The position numbers and the translations under genes were made by a program. The notes under the pieces are model-generated. The model was not told where the DNA came from. It saw only the letters and a list, made by a program, of their open reading frames with translations, and searched no databases. A DNA stretch of 64,000 nucleotides, taken from assembly GCA_963970005.1 (NCBI GenBank), contig CAXAMN010025361.1, positions 688,274-752,273 on the forward strand. Reading direction: 5' to 3'. Origin of the DNA: Durusdinium trenchii (Eukaryota > Sar > Dinophyceae > Suessiales > Symbiodiniaceae). Shown here one piece after another: positions 35,541 through 46,771 of the stretch; within the stretch, counting starts at the first letter, position 1; the number at the start of each line of letters is the position of its first letter.

Positions 35541-36477
35541 CTCTATTCTGTGTTTTGCAAAAATGCATGAACAACGGTTATTCCTGCGAGACAGTTGACG
35601 GTGGTTGCTTCGCTTTCGCTCCATTGGTCGGTTCCAACTTGTTTTGTCAAAGAACATCGCAGCTCGGCGAATCAGCCTGCCACATGCCCAACTCCTATAG
35701 GTTTATTCTTTTGGAAACTTCCGCCGCCGGCTTGCCCGGGAACTACTTGTAGATGGCGCAACTGGTCTTTGGATTGCAGAAATTTAAAATTATGCGGGAT
35801 GTTTGTGCGGATACTAGTTTTCTCTAACGTTTGATGGCCCAATGACAATGGCCAAGTTCTGTACATTTGGCCTGCCGGCTGCAATCTGGCTATAATGTGA
35901 AGAAGAGTGTTACAGTAAATACTGTAAACATCTGGAAAAGTCAGTGTTACAGTATTACCGGAAATGAAAGTACAGTGCCAGTTGCAGTCTTGCATCATGC
36001 AACTGTTTGGCGTTTTCCTCAGCAGCATAGGTGCTTCAAAAGAAACATGTTTGTCACGCCAGGGGAGCAGTAAATGAGCCTCTTGAAAGGGGATCCCATG
36101 AAGTCGAATTTTAGACATCCATATAGTTTGTCACACCCATACTGATTCCTTTCCTTTTGATTCTTTTTGGTTTCCTTTTGATTTTTTTAAATTTCTCTTT
36201 GACGTCCTTTTGATTCCTTTTGATACTGTGATTTCCTCTTACGGAGGCCCATAAGATGGAACGGTCCCAATCTCCGCTATTTTCCGCAGAATAGTGCGCA
36301 CACAAAATCATGGAGAACCTTCCTGTCTTTTAGTCACGGGGCGCAACACACCTGAATGCCCCTGATACCTAAACCTGGCGCAATAAAAAAATACTTCATC
36401 AATTTTCTCATTGGAGTAATCGTGGTCGTAGAGCAAAATTATCTTCCACAGGCCTACGTTCCACTTCCATGATTGTT

Positions 36478-36852
36478 TCAGGGAGTGCATTTTCGGGATG
36501 GAATTGGACGTGGATCAGCTAAATATTGAAAGTGGTGCTCCGCCGTTTTTTCTGCTTCCTGCCGAGTAGCCTGGATAAGGATAGATACACCCCCTTGCCC
36601 CCTTGCTGCATTCCGAATAAGAACATGTGCCCATTCCTCCAAACGAACACTGATTCTCACACCGTCCAACCCCATTCCGCCCCTTCCATGGCCGAAACCG
36701 CAGTGACCGAGCTGCTCGAAATTCTCCGCATAGTCATGCGCCTGAGAGCCTTCGCTCGCACTCACCTGGGCATCCGTGCGACATGCGGACCTGTAGACCC
36801 ATGAAAGGAGAGGGCCCCAGTCCCACAGCACCAAGAGATAGACTTTGATCAA
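36478..36852 (-). CDS. Unknown reading frame (up to 124 aa), probable last exon
   Basis: A long protein-like stretch: HDYAENFEQLGHCGFGHGRG, VRISVRLEEWAHVLIRNAAR, EAEKTAEHHFQYL and a TGA stop at 36478. The true start may be an acceptor rather than the listed first codon; a TCTACAG acceptor lies near 36792. No family recognised. The opposite-strand ORF is a shadow. The region 35550-36470 has no supported gene; it holds inverted repeats of GTGTTACAGTA near 35910-35960. Confidence 0.45.
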   Translation of the reverse strand: MIKVYLLVLWDWGPLLSWVYRSACRTDAQVSASEGSQAHDYAENFEQLGHCGFGHGRGGMGLDGVRISVRLEEWAHVLIRNAARGQGGVSILIQATRQEAEKTAEHHFQYLADPRPIPSRKCTP

Positions 36853-37341
36853 CAGGCTTGTCCCTAGGGGTCATGGGTGAGACGTGTCACGTGATCAACA
36901 TCACATCAGAAGCTGGCTCCTTCCACACTTCATGAGATCTGGGTGATGCATGCATGGGGGCCCAAGCAACGCCGTTTCGTTCCCTCGTTGGGAACGCACG
37001 TTCATCTAGAACGACAAGGGACCTTGCGTCTCTGCGGATTTGCAGGTTAGCTTTTGCCACCTAGGACCTAGGGCAATCCTATTGGGAGAAGACATCGCGG
37101 GAGGTCCTTTGATTGCATCAAACTTTGCTAAAGCGATGTTTTGCTCACTTGGAGACTGGAAGGGCAATGCGCTCTTTAGTATATGGATCATATACATGAC
37201 CGTTTGCTTTGGCACTTTGAACTTTCGTGTGATCTGGCCAGTTTAGCCAGCTGGGCCGTGCTTGACTACCGGCGGCAAACTTGCTACTCATTGATGGGTA
37301 TTCTGGCCACATCATTATCATCATTGGCATTCTAGCCAGAC

Positions 37342-37636
37342 CTGCCACAGCTTGTTCCAGCGTCTCCTTACAATGAGCACGAGTCTGAGCAGAGTGAATG
37401 GAATGCCTGGCTTTGACATAGCACCTGTTGTAGGAAGTGTTGGGTTTGTATGGCCTCCATGCAGTACCACCAGGCACTTTGCTTAGGCCCGTCAGGTAAA
37501 TCCAAGTCCGACCGCACGGCTCGTTGCACTTTTCTCCAATTGAAACCGTTTGTGGATAGACGTGGCACTGGTTTGGACGGATGAGTTCCCGTGGAGTTGT
37601 GGAGCTTTTCAGCTTCCCTCTTGGCCGGAGTGGACG
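37342..37636 (-). CDS. Two exons in phase of an unknown gene
   Basis: Exon 37636-37425 (AG acceptor, CAG|GT donor) reads STPAKREAEKLHNSTGTH, FNWRKVQRAVRSDLDLPDGP and QSAWWYCMEAIQTQHFLQQ. It joins in phase to 37384-37342 (TRAHCKETLEQAVAG, GT donor) across a 40-base intron. The sequence is basic and Trp-containing. I do not recognise it. Confidence 0.48.
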
Positions 37637-38199
37637 CTAGACTTCCAGAAGAAACGGGCAATATATGTCAGGAGGCAACACCCCCGGCCCAATGGGTAGA
37701 CTGGTCTATTTTCCTTCATCCATACCTGTCCCAAGTATCAACTCTCCTCGCAAAAATGAGATGCTGGAGCTCCAGAACATGAGGGAAAATGGTTCCTTAC
37801 GAAATCCGGGGCTTAAAGGCGGCAGTGACACGGATGCTGGACATTTGACAAACGAATTCATCATTGCTGCCCCTCCCACCTCAGCCAACCACAAGAGGCC
37901 CTGCAATGGTGGTCTCTATTGCGGGCAAGTGGAGAGGAACACCTAGTCCATAAAAGCAGGTCCATAGGCCATACTTTATATATACCATAGAAGTCGAAAC
38001 ACCATTGTTTTAATAGCCTTTACCGAGCCACCATAAGGGTTTTTCACTACACAACCAGGTCAACCACTTTAAAAATGGTCGTTGACTTCCAGGGTATATA
38101 TATATATGATAAATACCAATATAAACAAACTTATGACATGTGCACACACATACAGCCCATATATAGATGGTTCCAGCCCCTCTGTCCAGCAGTTTTTAC

Positions 38200-38310
38200 C
38201 GAACTTTCATTCCGAGTGGCCCGATCGGGGTAGAGGTCCGGATCGTTGAGATCCTCCGCTTCGGAGATGGTATCCTTGAGCGTTGCCCCACGTGGGGCCG
38301 CCAGGGCGGC
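38200..38310 (-). CDS. Probable exon, unknown
   Basis: Reads ALAAPRGATLKDTISEAEDL then NDPDLYPDRATRNESS and ends at TCG|GTAAAA, a good GT donor. G/C-rich third positions and an acidic composition. The plus-strand ORF here is a shadow. Confidence 0.5.
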
Positions 38311-38870
38311 AAAAAAGCCAAGACCCAAATGGCTTTACAAGTTCTTCCAGTGACCGTTTTCTTTTTGTTTGGGGGGGAGGGAATGCTTCTGAGAAGGCAG
38401 GCACAGCCCGAAGATGGTCCCAACAAAAAGGGTGATGCGGTCGTGATGCTTCTATGGACCTGGGATGGGGACATCGTCGTTCCTCAGCTAAGCAACGTTC
38501 GGTTGACCGTCATGAGCCCAGCAACATTCAGCCACAAACTGCTCAGGCCGTGGGTGGGCTGATTGAAACCTCTTCGGGTAAGTGAGATGGCTATCTGAGT
38601 GAGATGAACTCTGAAAGTGAACTTGGATCAACAAGAGCTTCAAACAAACTCAACATACTAAGGCGCCAACTGTCTTGACGGAGCTGATTTGTGGTCCCTA
38701 AAGATCCTCACCATAAATTGGTCTCACACGGCCTAACGCTGCAAATCTAGTATCGACTTCCGCCACAACAGCCAACCACTATAATGTATGCATATGATGC
38801 TGCATATGTATGTGCAGATTGGTTTTCAAAACAAACGGATGTCTCACTCCCGACCCTTCCAATCCGTGTT

Positions 38871-38993
38871 CTACGTAAAGCCCGTGGGCGTTTTTGCATG
38901 TTTTTGCCAGGGCTCCGCCTGTTGGCCTTCGCTTTGCTCCTCGAAGGCCTCGTCGTAATCCGAGCCGTGCCATGACAAGTCCCGGCCCAGCTC
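38871..38993 (-). CDS. Last exon (40 aa) of an unknown gene
   Basis: After the acceptor CTCCTAG the minus strand reads ELGRDLSWHGSDYDEAFEEQ then SEGQQAEPWQKHAKTPTGFT and stops at TAG 38873. Candidate upstream exons on the same strand lie near 39109-39060 (ALGDSEEFERGMFDLL) and 39190-39126 (VGVQPPGRVLLAEDV), but those joins are not settled. Confidence 0.5.
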   Translation of the reverse strand, partial: ELGRDLSWHGSDYDEAFEEQSEGQQAEPWQKHAKTPTGFT

Positions 38994-39594
38994 CTAGGAG
39001 GTCGAGTTTTCGCGGATTGTTTGCGGCACGAAGGACCACGACATGCAGCAAGCAAATCGAACATTCCCCTTTCAAACTCTTCTGAGTCCCCAAGTGCTGT
39101 CCCAAACAACCGGAGTTTGAAAACCGCACGTCTTCGGCCAGGAGCACACGCCCCGGAGGTTGGACACCCACCGGGGGGGACTGTCAGAGTTCGGGGTGGG
39201 ATCGTCGCCCAAGCACCAATTCGTCGACCACTCCCAATGGTTCTTAGGCAATTACCACACCGCGGTGGGATTCACCAATTTTTGGACCTTAAAGTAAAGG
39301 CCTCAAGCTTCATGCTCATCTCACGGCCTGTGGTGTAGACACCACACTGCCCTCGGCAAATCTGACAACGATAACCACGGGGTTTGAGCGAGGCTTGCCC
39401 TTCCAAAACTGATGCGAATTTGGTGGCCTGGGTCTTTTTCATTTTGTGTGCCCAGGGCCGTTCGACTCACAACTCTCTCCAACCAGCCAACTGACTCACA
39501 AGCAGCCAAAACAAACACCCTGCCTGGAGCCCAGAACAACCAAGGCACACCAAGACCAAGCTAAACATGTCCAGGCCAACAGAAACAACCCAAC

Positions 39595-39763
39595 TCAGCT
39601 TAGCTCTCCATGCTCCCCGCTCTCCCTTTGCATTCCCGAGGTGCCGGCGCCGGCGCCATGGCCGGCGCCATGGCGGGTGGCATGGCCGGGGGGCCGGAGG
39701 GCGGCATGATGCCCAGGCCCGGCGCCGGCATGGCCGGCTTGGGAGGACTGATGGGGCGAGGCA
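39595..39763 (-). CDS. Low-complexity probable exon
   Basis: After CACGCCAG one frame gives a Pro/Met/Ala-rich stretch (PPKPAMPAPGLGIMPPSG), another a Gly/Ala/His-rich one ending with a stop at 39595. Both have G/C-rich third positions. The second would join in phase to the exon 40245-40162. Frame undecided; the GCCGGC repeats alone could explain both. Confidence 0.33.
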
Positions 39764-40161
39764 CCTGGCGTGATTTCGTCAGACAGCCAACTAAACATGG
39801 AGGACTGAGTGGTTCGAGGTACAAGTATAAACTATAAACTATCAAAGAGTGCCCAGCTTCTGGTCTGCTGTTGTCACCATGAACAAGAAGTTGGGGGATA
39901 AGCTGATCTTGGAATAATAAGCTCATTCCGCAATGTACAGTACAGCAAACAAGTTTGGGGCGCAAACTCCAACGGACCTTTACAAAACTACCCCACACAC
40001 ACTCATCAAACAACAGCAACATAAATGAAACGGAGGGAGATAAGGAAATCATTGGCCAAGCACCTTCAAACGCATAGGCATAATCTTACTCCTGCAATCA
40101 TCGAGCCACTCTCCAAAAACAAAGCAGGCTCAACTGTCCAACCCTGCCTCACCGGCCACAC

Positions 40162-40245
40162 CTCCCCGGAATTCAGCCTCTTCCTCTTCTTCCGAGACCA
40201 CTTCCTCGAAGTCATCGGTCTGGTAGTGGCCCATGGCCGTGCCGC
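40162..40245 (-). CDS. Probable exon, acidic
   Basis: Between a CTGGCAG acceptor and a GGAG|GTGTGG donor it reads GTAMGHYQTDDFEEVVSEEE and EEAEFRG. Strong coding character. Probably part of the same Ser/Pro- and Glu-rich gene as 41014-42411, but the join is not shown. Confidence 0.5.
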
Positions 40246-41013
40246 CTGCCAGCCGCCAAGTTTCGACTTCAAGACCACTTATTGTGACATTGTGACATAG
40301 CGATAGAGAAACAGGAAAAAGCAGGGCTGTCATATGTTGCCATGGTGTTTGCCATGGTGGAAGCTAAGTGGAAACCGGTGGAGGCTAAGTGGTAACCTGA
40401 ACTTGACATTCCTATATATATATATATTTAGATATAGACACACACACATATATATATATATCCCTTTCCCACATGAACTCCGTGTCGGGCTTGAATATGT
40501 TTGAACCTACTTTGGCTCATGCAAACGTTCATGTAGTAGTTTTGCAAGGAAAAATCCTGGCAAAGAAGGCTCATGACACGAGCTTGGGCCACGAACCGTT
40601 TCACCTGACCCGTTTTTCGACCTCCAACCCCTGACCACCCGAAACCACGAGAGCCGGCAACAATGCACAGTCACTCATGTCAAAGTTTGCTTTACTGTTC
40701 GTTTTTGCTTGGCACAGAATAGGACTAGGGCACGTTTAAAACATTTTGAAAACCAAATACACCGGCCTTTGCTCTCTCTATTCTCAGATGTGACGCAAGG
40801 TGAAAAACACACGCACATCCTCTAACCCAGCATGCTGAGACAACCTCGCACGGAAAGCCAAATCCAAGTGAAGGGCCTTCTCACACGTCAAAGCCTCAGG
40901 TGAAAAAAGAGCAAAACGTGTCACGCGTTCAAACACAAACTCAGCGCCAACCACCCAGGATCAGGGGCAGCCCTCCCCAACCTCAGTTCCGGACGACCCC
41001 TGCTTTCACCGAC

Positions 41014-42411
41014 CTCTCCCGACCGAAACTCCGGGGTCCGCCTCGCTCCGAGGCCGACCTTGAGGGTGAAGCGACGCTGCTCCGGTCCGCTTGCGAGGCC
41101 TCCGTGCACCCGCTGCCGCGGAATCGGAGCCGCGGAGAGGCGTCTCCCAACGACGGAGCCCGTGGCACAAGAACCACATGCACCGATTGGACCCTGTTGG
41201 AAAGGGAAAAGCATCCACGCCGGTGGGAAAGGGAGAGGCCGGGAAGGTTCGGAAGGGTTGGTGTTGTCAGTTTTTTGGGGAAGGTCCCAATCAACACAAG
41301 GTCTTCCATCTTCCATTTGGGTGAAGTCATGTGAAGTCCATTTTCGGGGGCTGCCTCAAGCTCATTCCAAGCTCACCTCGCAAACGGAGTGCAACATGCT
41401 GGTTCGAAAGCGGATTTCAACTCCTCTGATCGGTTGATGCAAAAGCCACCCAATTCATCAGAAGAAAGACTAAACTATTGTATATTGGGTTCATCCTAAT
41501 ACCTGTAACAGTGGATGATGATGGTTAGTAAAGGCCTCGTTCAAAAATAATGATAATTGTTTACTGACTGTTAATTACAGATAATATAGGACAAACCCAA
41601 ACGATATAGTAAATCTTTCCTCCCGGTGTTATCGGCCAATGTGTTCCCACTGTATATACCTTCCATTTCCTTCCCAACCATCCATTCACCTCAAGTTATA
41701 TACATTCGAGTTGAACGGCTGCATGATGATCCACGGTGTTCTTTCAGCCCGCTGAATTCAGCATCCTGGAACCCTCCACACGGTGCCTTGCCTCATCCAA
41801 TGGGATGTCGACCGCAAAGTCCTCAAGGTCCAGGGGTCTTTCGACCCGGTCAATAGATGCTTTCTGTCACCGGCGTCGCCGGCGTCACCGGTCTCCAGGA
41901 AAAATGGGGCTGTGCAAGACCTCTGACACTTAGAACCCCTCAACAAGGTCTGATGCTCCAAACGGCCTCCATCAGAGGGACGTCAAGGCCGTAAGGGCTC
42001 AACCATTGGAACGAAAGGCCGGCCGTAAGGGCTCAACCCAGTCGACTGCCAGTCTGCCAACACAGATGCTGCCGCAGTCCCAAAGAAAAGAAGAACTGAT
42101 GCTGCAGAAAGGGAACAAAGGAAGGATCCCTCTACAATATCAGCAAACAATCCATGATACTCAACTATTGGACAAATCGATGTATATTAATGTTGTCATT
42201 GACCCTCGCAGCATCTTAGAACCACCCTAATGTAGACTTCCATTCCCGATCTTTTCGGGGGTGATGTCCTCTGCGCGAGTTCCACAGACCTGGGCCACTC
42301 CGTGCGGAAAACGCTTCCGCTCCCATCCTGTGAGTCCGATGAAGCTGCTGCCGGCTTGGCCGGCGTCGTTGGGGGGACCTCCTCCTCAAACTCATCCTCA
42401 TCGTAGTCATC
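41014..42411 (-). CDS. Two exons in phase of an acidic and Ser-rich unknown protein
   Basis: Exon 42411-42290 (AG|GATGAC start, CCCAG|GTCTGT end) reads DDYDEDEFEEEVPPTTPAKP, then AAASSDSQDGSG and VFRTEWPR. It joins in phase to 41193-41014, which reads VHVVLVPRAPSLGDASPRLR, SQADRSSVASPSRSASERGG and PRSFGRE before an AG|GTCGGT donor. Probably disordered; the composition suits a regulatory or scaffold protein. The intron contains a MITE (41485-41600). No family recognised. Confidence 0.5.
41485..41600. mobile_element. MITE-like element, copy 1 (116 bp)
   Basis: Ends TTGGGTTCATCCTAATACCT and, reversed, TTGGGTTTGTCCTATATTAT form terminal inverted repeats of about 25-30 bases. The interior (GGATGATGATGGTTAGTAA, then GATAATTGTTTACTGACTGT) matches copy 2 at 43441-43542. 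No coding capacity. Confidence 0.75.
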
Positions 42412-42512
42412 CTGCACTCACCGCAGTGGTACTGCAACAACAGGGTTTGCATGGGTTTGCACCCGGCAGTGAACAATGATTTCTCTGATTATAGGGGCTG
42501 AGACTCCTCTAC

Positions 42513-42743
42513 CTAAACCCTATCAGGGAAACACCTTTCGAGTTCGAGCCATTTTTGGTTGTTCATGCCCATGTGAGTTGCGAGATCAATCCTCTCCCTA
42601 AAAAAACGCACCCCAATAGAACCCTTGCTTTGGAAGAGGGTCTGTTCTTCTCTTGTGAAATTCCTTGCTAACACCCATGGGCTGTGGCTGATGTTTTCAC
42701 AGAACCTCATGCCAATGGGATAGGATTGTTGGTTCCACCACAT
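42513..42743 (-). CDS. Unknown 76-aa reading frame
   Basis: From ATG 42743 to TAG: WWNQQSYPIGMRFCENISHS, then VLARNFTREEQTLFQ, GVRFFRERIDLATHMGMNN and WLELERCF. Protein-like throughout, but codon use is more A/T-rich than neighbouring exons, so it may have another origin (element or retrocopy). No family recognised. Confidence 0.42.
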   Translation of the reverse strand: MWWNQQSYPIGMRFCENISHSPWVLARNFTREEQTLFQSKGSIGVRFFRERIDLATHMGMNNQKWLELERCFPDRV

Positions 42744-43440
42744 AACTGTTCAATGCAAAGCACTTACTTATTCTTTACTCTTCTTCATTCTTATGAGGAC
42801 TTGGAGGCTCCAGGTACTTCTTTTGACTAGTTCTCCCAACCCCAAGCACTTGCTGCACGACGCACGTGCCCACGACTCACAGGACTCCTGCACGGGGCTC
42901 CCAGGACTCACCCGCGACGCGGGTACGGCAGCCTGCATGTGAAGACGAGAGAAGGTGAAACGGCCAGTTCACATGGGAGAAAGGGCCCTATGATTAGAAA
43001 AGGATATCGGATACACTTGCCAATTGTTTAGTCTAGTGTCTCTCCACCCTATTCACTGGGTGGTTGATGAGGGCAAGAATATGGGATTCTCAGGGTCCTT
43101 GGCTTATGGCTTCATCCGTGGTGTGACCATGCCCTGCAAAACCTGAAATGTATCAGATTTAGTAGGCATAGAACAAGGCGTGTGGTTGAATTTGCAAGTG
43201 TGAATATCTTCCAGAGAAGGCCAGCATGACAAAGTCTTTTCTCATATATACTTGTTTGCCTTATCCTCTAATAGAGTCCCTCTCATTCAGAATGGCAGCA
43301 TCTGAAGGCCATGACGGCTCCAACCAATTCCAACCACTATTAGTCCTGGTCCAAAACCTACACCGTCTTTGTTTTCGTGGGAGGTTTAAACAGGAGAATT
43401 GTTTGTGACCAAGTGGTTCACACATATATATATATATATA

Positions 43441-43542
43441 TTGGGTCTATCCTATTACCTGTAACCGTGGAGGATGATGGTTAGTAATGTTCAAAAGTCG
43501 TGATAATTGTTTACTGACTGTTACAGGTAATAGGACAGAACC
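43441..43542. mobile_element. MITE-like element, copy 2 (102 bp)
   Basis: Same family as 41485-41600: TTGGGTCTATCCTATTACCT at one end, GGTTCTGTCCTATTACCTGT reversed at the other, with the same GATGATGGTTAGTAA and TGATAATTGTTTACTGACTG interior. Flanked on both sides by TATATATATA, consistent with insertion into a TA run. Confidence 0.8.
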
Positions 43543-44233
43543 TATATATATATATTGTACATATTACACATGTTAACTATTTGTTTATGTAAAACATGTT
43601 CGTGAGTTTATGATTTTACCTTACACTCTTTACTAATTGATGGTTCAGACTTTTTCAAAGGACATTAATATGCTTGCTTCTAGAAACACATTGTTGATAT
43701 TTTATATATTATTGCATTGCTTCAAAGGTTTAAACAATAAACTGAGATGATAAAGTCCGCATGATTACATCTTTTGGGTAAAATAAATGAATACCTTTTG
43801 TTTTCTGCATGGAAAGAAAAGCAACAAAACCAACAGCCTTAACATGTCTTTACAACGTTTGTGCTTTTTCTTTCAACCTTGTTCCAAAGTTTCTCATTCC
43901 ACCGGGTTCCAAAACCTGCGGCTACTCCTGTGGCTGTCAGCTCTTTTGTGAAACCCCTAAATCACTTATCCAAATATTAAAACAAGTAAATTCCACAAAC
44001 AGGTGGCCCAGCGAACTAGAAAATCTTTACAGTAATATTCCAACCGAAATCATGAATTTACTGAATTTACAAGGACACTACAATCGGACATATTCTGTGC
44101 ACCTCAGCATGGAAACGATTGAAGGAGTTTCGGGATTGACCCCGCCGGGTTGCCTATCAATCAAAAGCCTACATCACTGGTTTATCCGTTTTATCAATGT
44201 TGCAAGCATGTTTATCTGGGGAGGTGCCGGCAC

Positions 44234-44321
44234 CTGCGCATATCCTTCTCCAATTCAGCTTTCATTTCATGTTTCCTTTGGACAAAGTCGAAGGCTCCTT
44301 GACAAACAGCACGTTCCACTT
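44234..44321 (-). CDS. Probable exon, unknown
   Basis: Between ACATAG and CGCAG|GTGCC the minus strand reads VERAVCQGAFDFVQRKHEMK then AELEKDMR, helical and charged. An 828-base plus-strand ORF (43809-44636) overlaps it; that one has poor protein character and I treat it as chance. Confidence 0.42.
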
Positions 44322-45175
44322 CTATGTTTGTTAAACATGTCAAAACAAAGTAGACAACTTCATTCCACGCGTTTGGTAAAAAATCAATCCAAGAAATGTC
44401 ACAGCTCCATATTTCACAAATCATGGGCTTCCAAGGGGTGGCCACATGTCCACGTGGCTCAAGAAAGAGCACGTTCCTCATCACTTTTCATCACATCTTC
44501 CAAGCCTCTCTCATGGTGGTTGGTGAGACACCAGAGCTGGCCTCGCTTTTGCGTTCAAGGACGGTTGTCCCACCATGTCCCACCAGGAAATCTGGATGAA
44601 GGCGACGAAGCCACCCTGGGGCCCAAAGAACCTTGACGTTCACCTAGGCATAGGGTATGGAAATTGTGAACCTTAAGGGGCCTACAGCGGCCTAAGGATC
44701 GAAGCTACTCGGCCTCAGTTCCCGGTGGCAATCCTCAAGCTTCGCTGGGATCAATGGCAGCAGTTTCGGTAGGTAGGATGTATACCGTATGCCCCATGTG
44801 ATTCTCAAGAGCGCATGGCAAAGCCCATGCAAGCTGTGATCCATGGTGTCACCATGGGTAACGAGCGGGGCGATACTAACAGCACATTACCGGCTAGTGC
44901 GGAAGCGCAGGAACTCAGTTTGGGGATTCAAACGGCAAGAATCTTTGAGATCTCGCACGGAGGGAATGCTTCAGCAGCAGTTCATCATCTTGCGGGTGCT
45001 TACTCATTTTTAGCTGGAGGTCTAGCATCCACCCTGCCAGGCACTCCAAACAGGAACCAAACAACTGCAAGAACCTGGTTTCATTGCAACTGCTTGCACC
45101 TGCCCCCATTCGGGCTGGATCAGGCGGCACCTCCCAAGCCCGATTCGGAGTTCTTGTTTCTTGACCAAGTTTGAC

Positions 45176-45260
45176 CCATTTCATTGCTTGAAGAACTCCA
45201 TGTCGCCTCCTCGAAGGTCTCATCACTCTCAAAGAAGGGCTGGAGCTCATCGATGAGGCT
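45176..45260 (-). CDS. Probable exon, unknown
   Basis: After TTTGCAG it reads SLIDELQPFFESDETFEEAT and WSSSSNEMG before a G|GTCAAA donor. Clear coding character, acidic. A candidate next exon (VWFLFGVPG) starts after GTTCTTGCAG near 45070. Family unknown. Confidence 0.48.
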
Positions 45261-45814
45261 CTGCAAACCTCATCCACGTCTCATCCAACCTCTTTGAGGT
45301 TGAGCAGCCTCTATGAATCGCCCTTTGTGGGGCTTGGATTGTCACACATTCCTGAAAAAAAAACCCACAATGTTCCAAAAAAAACATGATTCCAACAATG
45401 GCAAACTTTAAAGACATTTAAAGACACACTGTGTTAAAGAATTGCTTTGAGCGAGGAAAGCCGCTTTTTCCTTGTTTTGGGGTGGCGGGAAATGTCATTT
45501 TCGTAAGGGCCCTGTTGTAGCGGCAAGTAGTGCAATGTAGTGCCTATGATTCAACGCCCACTCTGCTGGCAACTTGCTTGAGAGTAACCACATGGCGACA
45601 CCAGTCCCGAAAGCAATAAAAGTGAAGCAGTTCTTTGGGCCCCACTGAGTAACTAGTTTGAGATCTCAAACATGTCAACATGACACACCCCAAGCCAAGC
45701 TCTGAGGCACTATATACCAATTCCGGTGGCGGGGTGGGTTGATGGTTTGGCATCACCCACGCACGGTGATATACATTTCCACACTATCACCCCCAATGCC
45801 AACATCCTCATCAA

Positions 45815-45945
45815 CGTCCTTGCTCCCAGTAGTAAGGCCAGGAGCCCCTAGTAGCATCCTTGTTCCTAGTAGTAGGGCCAAAAGCCCTAGAAGCTTCTTG
45901 CTCCTAGTAGCGATGCCAGGAGCCCCTAGTACAGTAGCGTCCAAC
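45815..45945. repeat. CTACTAGGAGCAA-type dispersed repeat, copy 2
   Basis: On the plus strand TAGTAG(T)AGGGCCA, GGAGCCCCTAGTAGCATCCT and GCTCCTAGTAGCGATGCCAG recur three times. The same motif in reverse is found at 25600-25665 and 56828-56905. From here to 46770 I see no supported gene. Confidence 0.55.
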
Positions 45946-46771
45946 ACCATCCTCATCCTCCCCATCCTCGGTTGAAAGCTCCTTCACTTGGAAAGCCAGT
46001 GCCACAGGCGGTTCAGCCTTTGGCGGCCCAAACGGCGAGTGGCTGGCTCGACCATCCACAGCAAGCTCTTTGAAAAGCCCAGCCTGGGACGGGGAATTTG
46101 TAGAAAGTCCTGGGTGTATAGATCTATACTAGTTAGTTGATGTTAGTTGTATATAGATGTAAATAGGATTGTATTAGTATTGTATAGTATAGGTAGGGAT
46201 TGCTTGTTGGCTTGTTTTTTTTTTGGGGGGTGTCGCTGCTCTAACAGCTCCAAGCCCCCAGGCTTGCGATTCAGGCTGCAAGCAAACAGGGTGAACAATA
46301 GTATTATCAAACTAATATGGGGCATACATGTTGGTAATCCCATCCAATGTTGCAGCGAATCCCCCTAACATTGTGTGAAATAAAGGGTGAACAACACAAA
46401 GTAGCAATAGCAGCTTGAAAGGCTTGCTGGAGCTTTGCAGGTTCTCCGATCGAGATTGGCACATCATGGCGCATCCGGGTTCTCCTGCCGAGAAAGCCTA
46501 CACGGATTCAAACTTGCATGGTTTGGGAGCTACACCTCACCCATCATGGTGTCTCCTGGAATGTGGGCACCCCGCCATCAGTAAGAATGATTCTTAACAT
46601 CCTTCACTGCGGGGAGGGCTGCGGCTAGGTCGCACGCAAACACTTTCCACGCCTTACCAACATGTTGGATCCCCGGTGACGGTTCCACTCCCCCGTTGCC
46701 CCTAGCAAGAGTCCTCGCGCACGGTTGCGGCCCCCCCCGGAACGCAGGCAGCTGGATCCCCCCAGATCGAT

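Noticed and set aside
35672-36118. 148-aa minus-strand ORF
   Set aside because: Readable as protein but runs through inverted GTGTTACAGTA repeats and shows no splice or start support; too uncertain to list.
40900-41334. 144-aa plus-strand ORF
   Set aside because: Shadow of the minus-strand exon 41193-41014.
42229-42239. TAATGTAGACT as a fourth end of the 18-bp TIR family
   Set aside because: Only 11 bases match; it may be chance.
43809-44636. 275-aa plus-strand ORF
   Set aside because: Irregular composition, no recognisable motif, and a better minus-strand exon with splice sites overlaps it.
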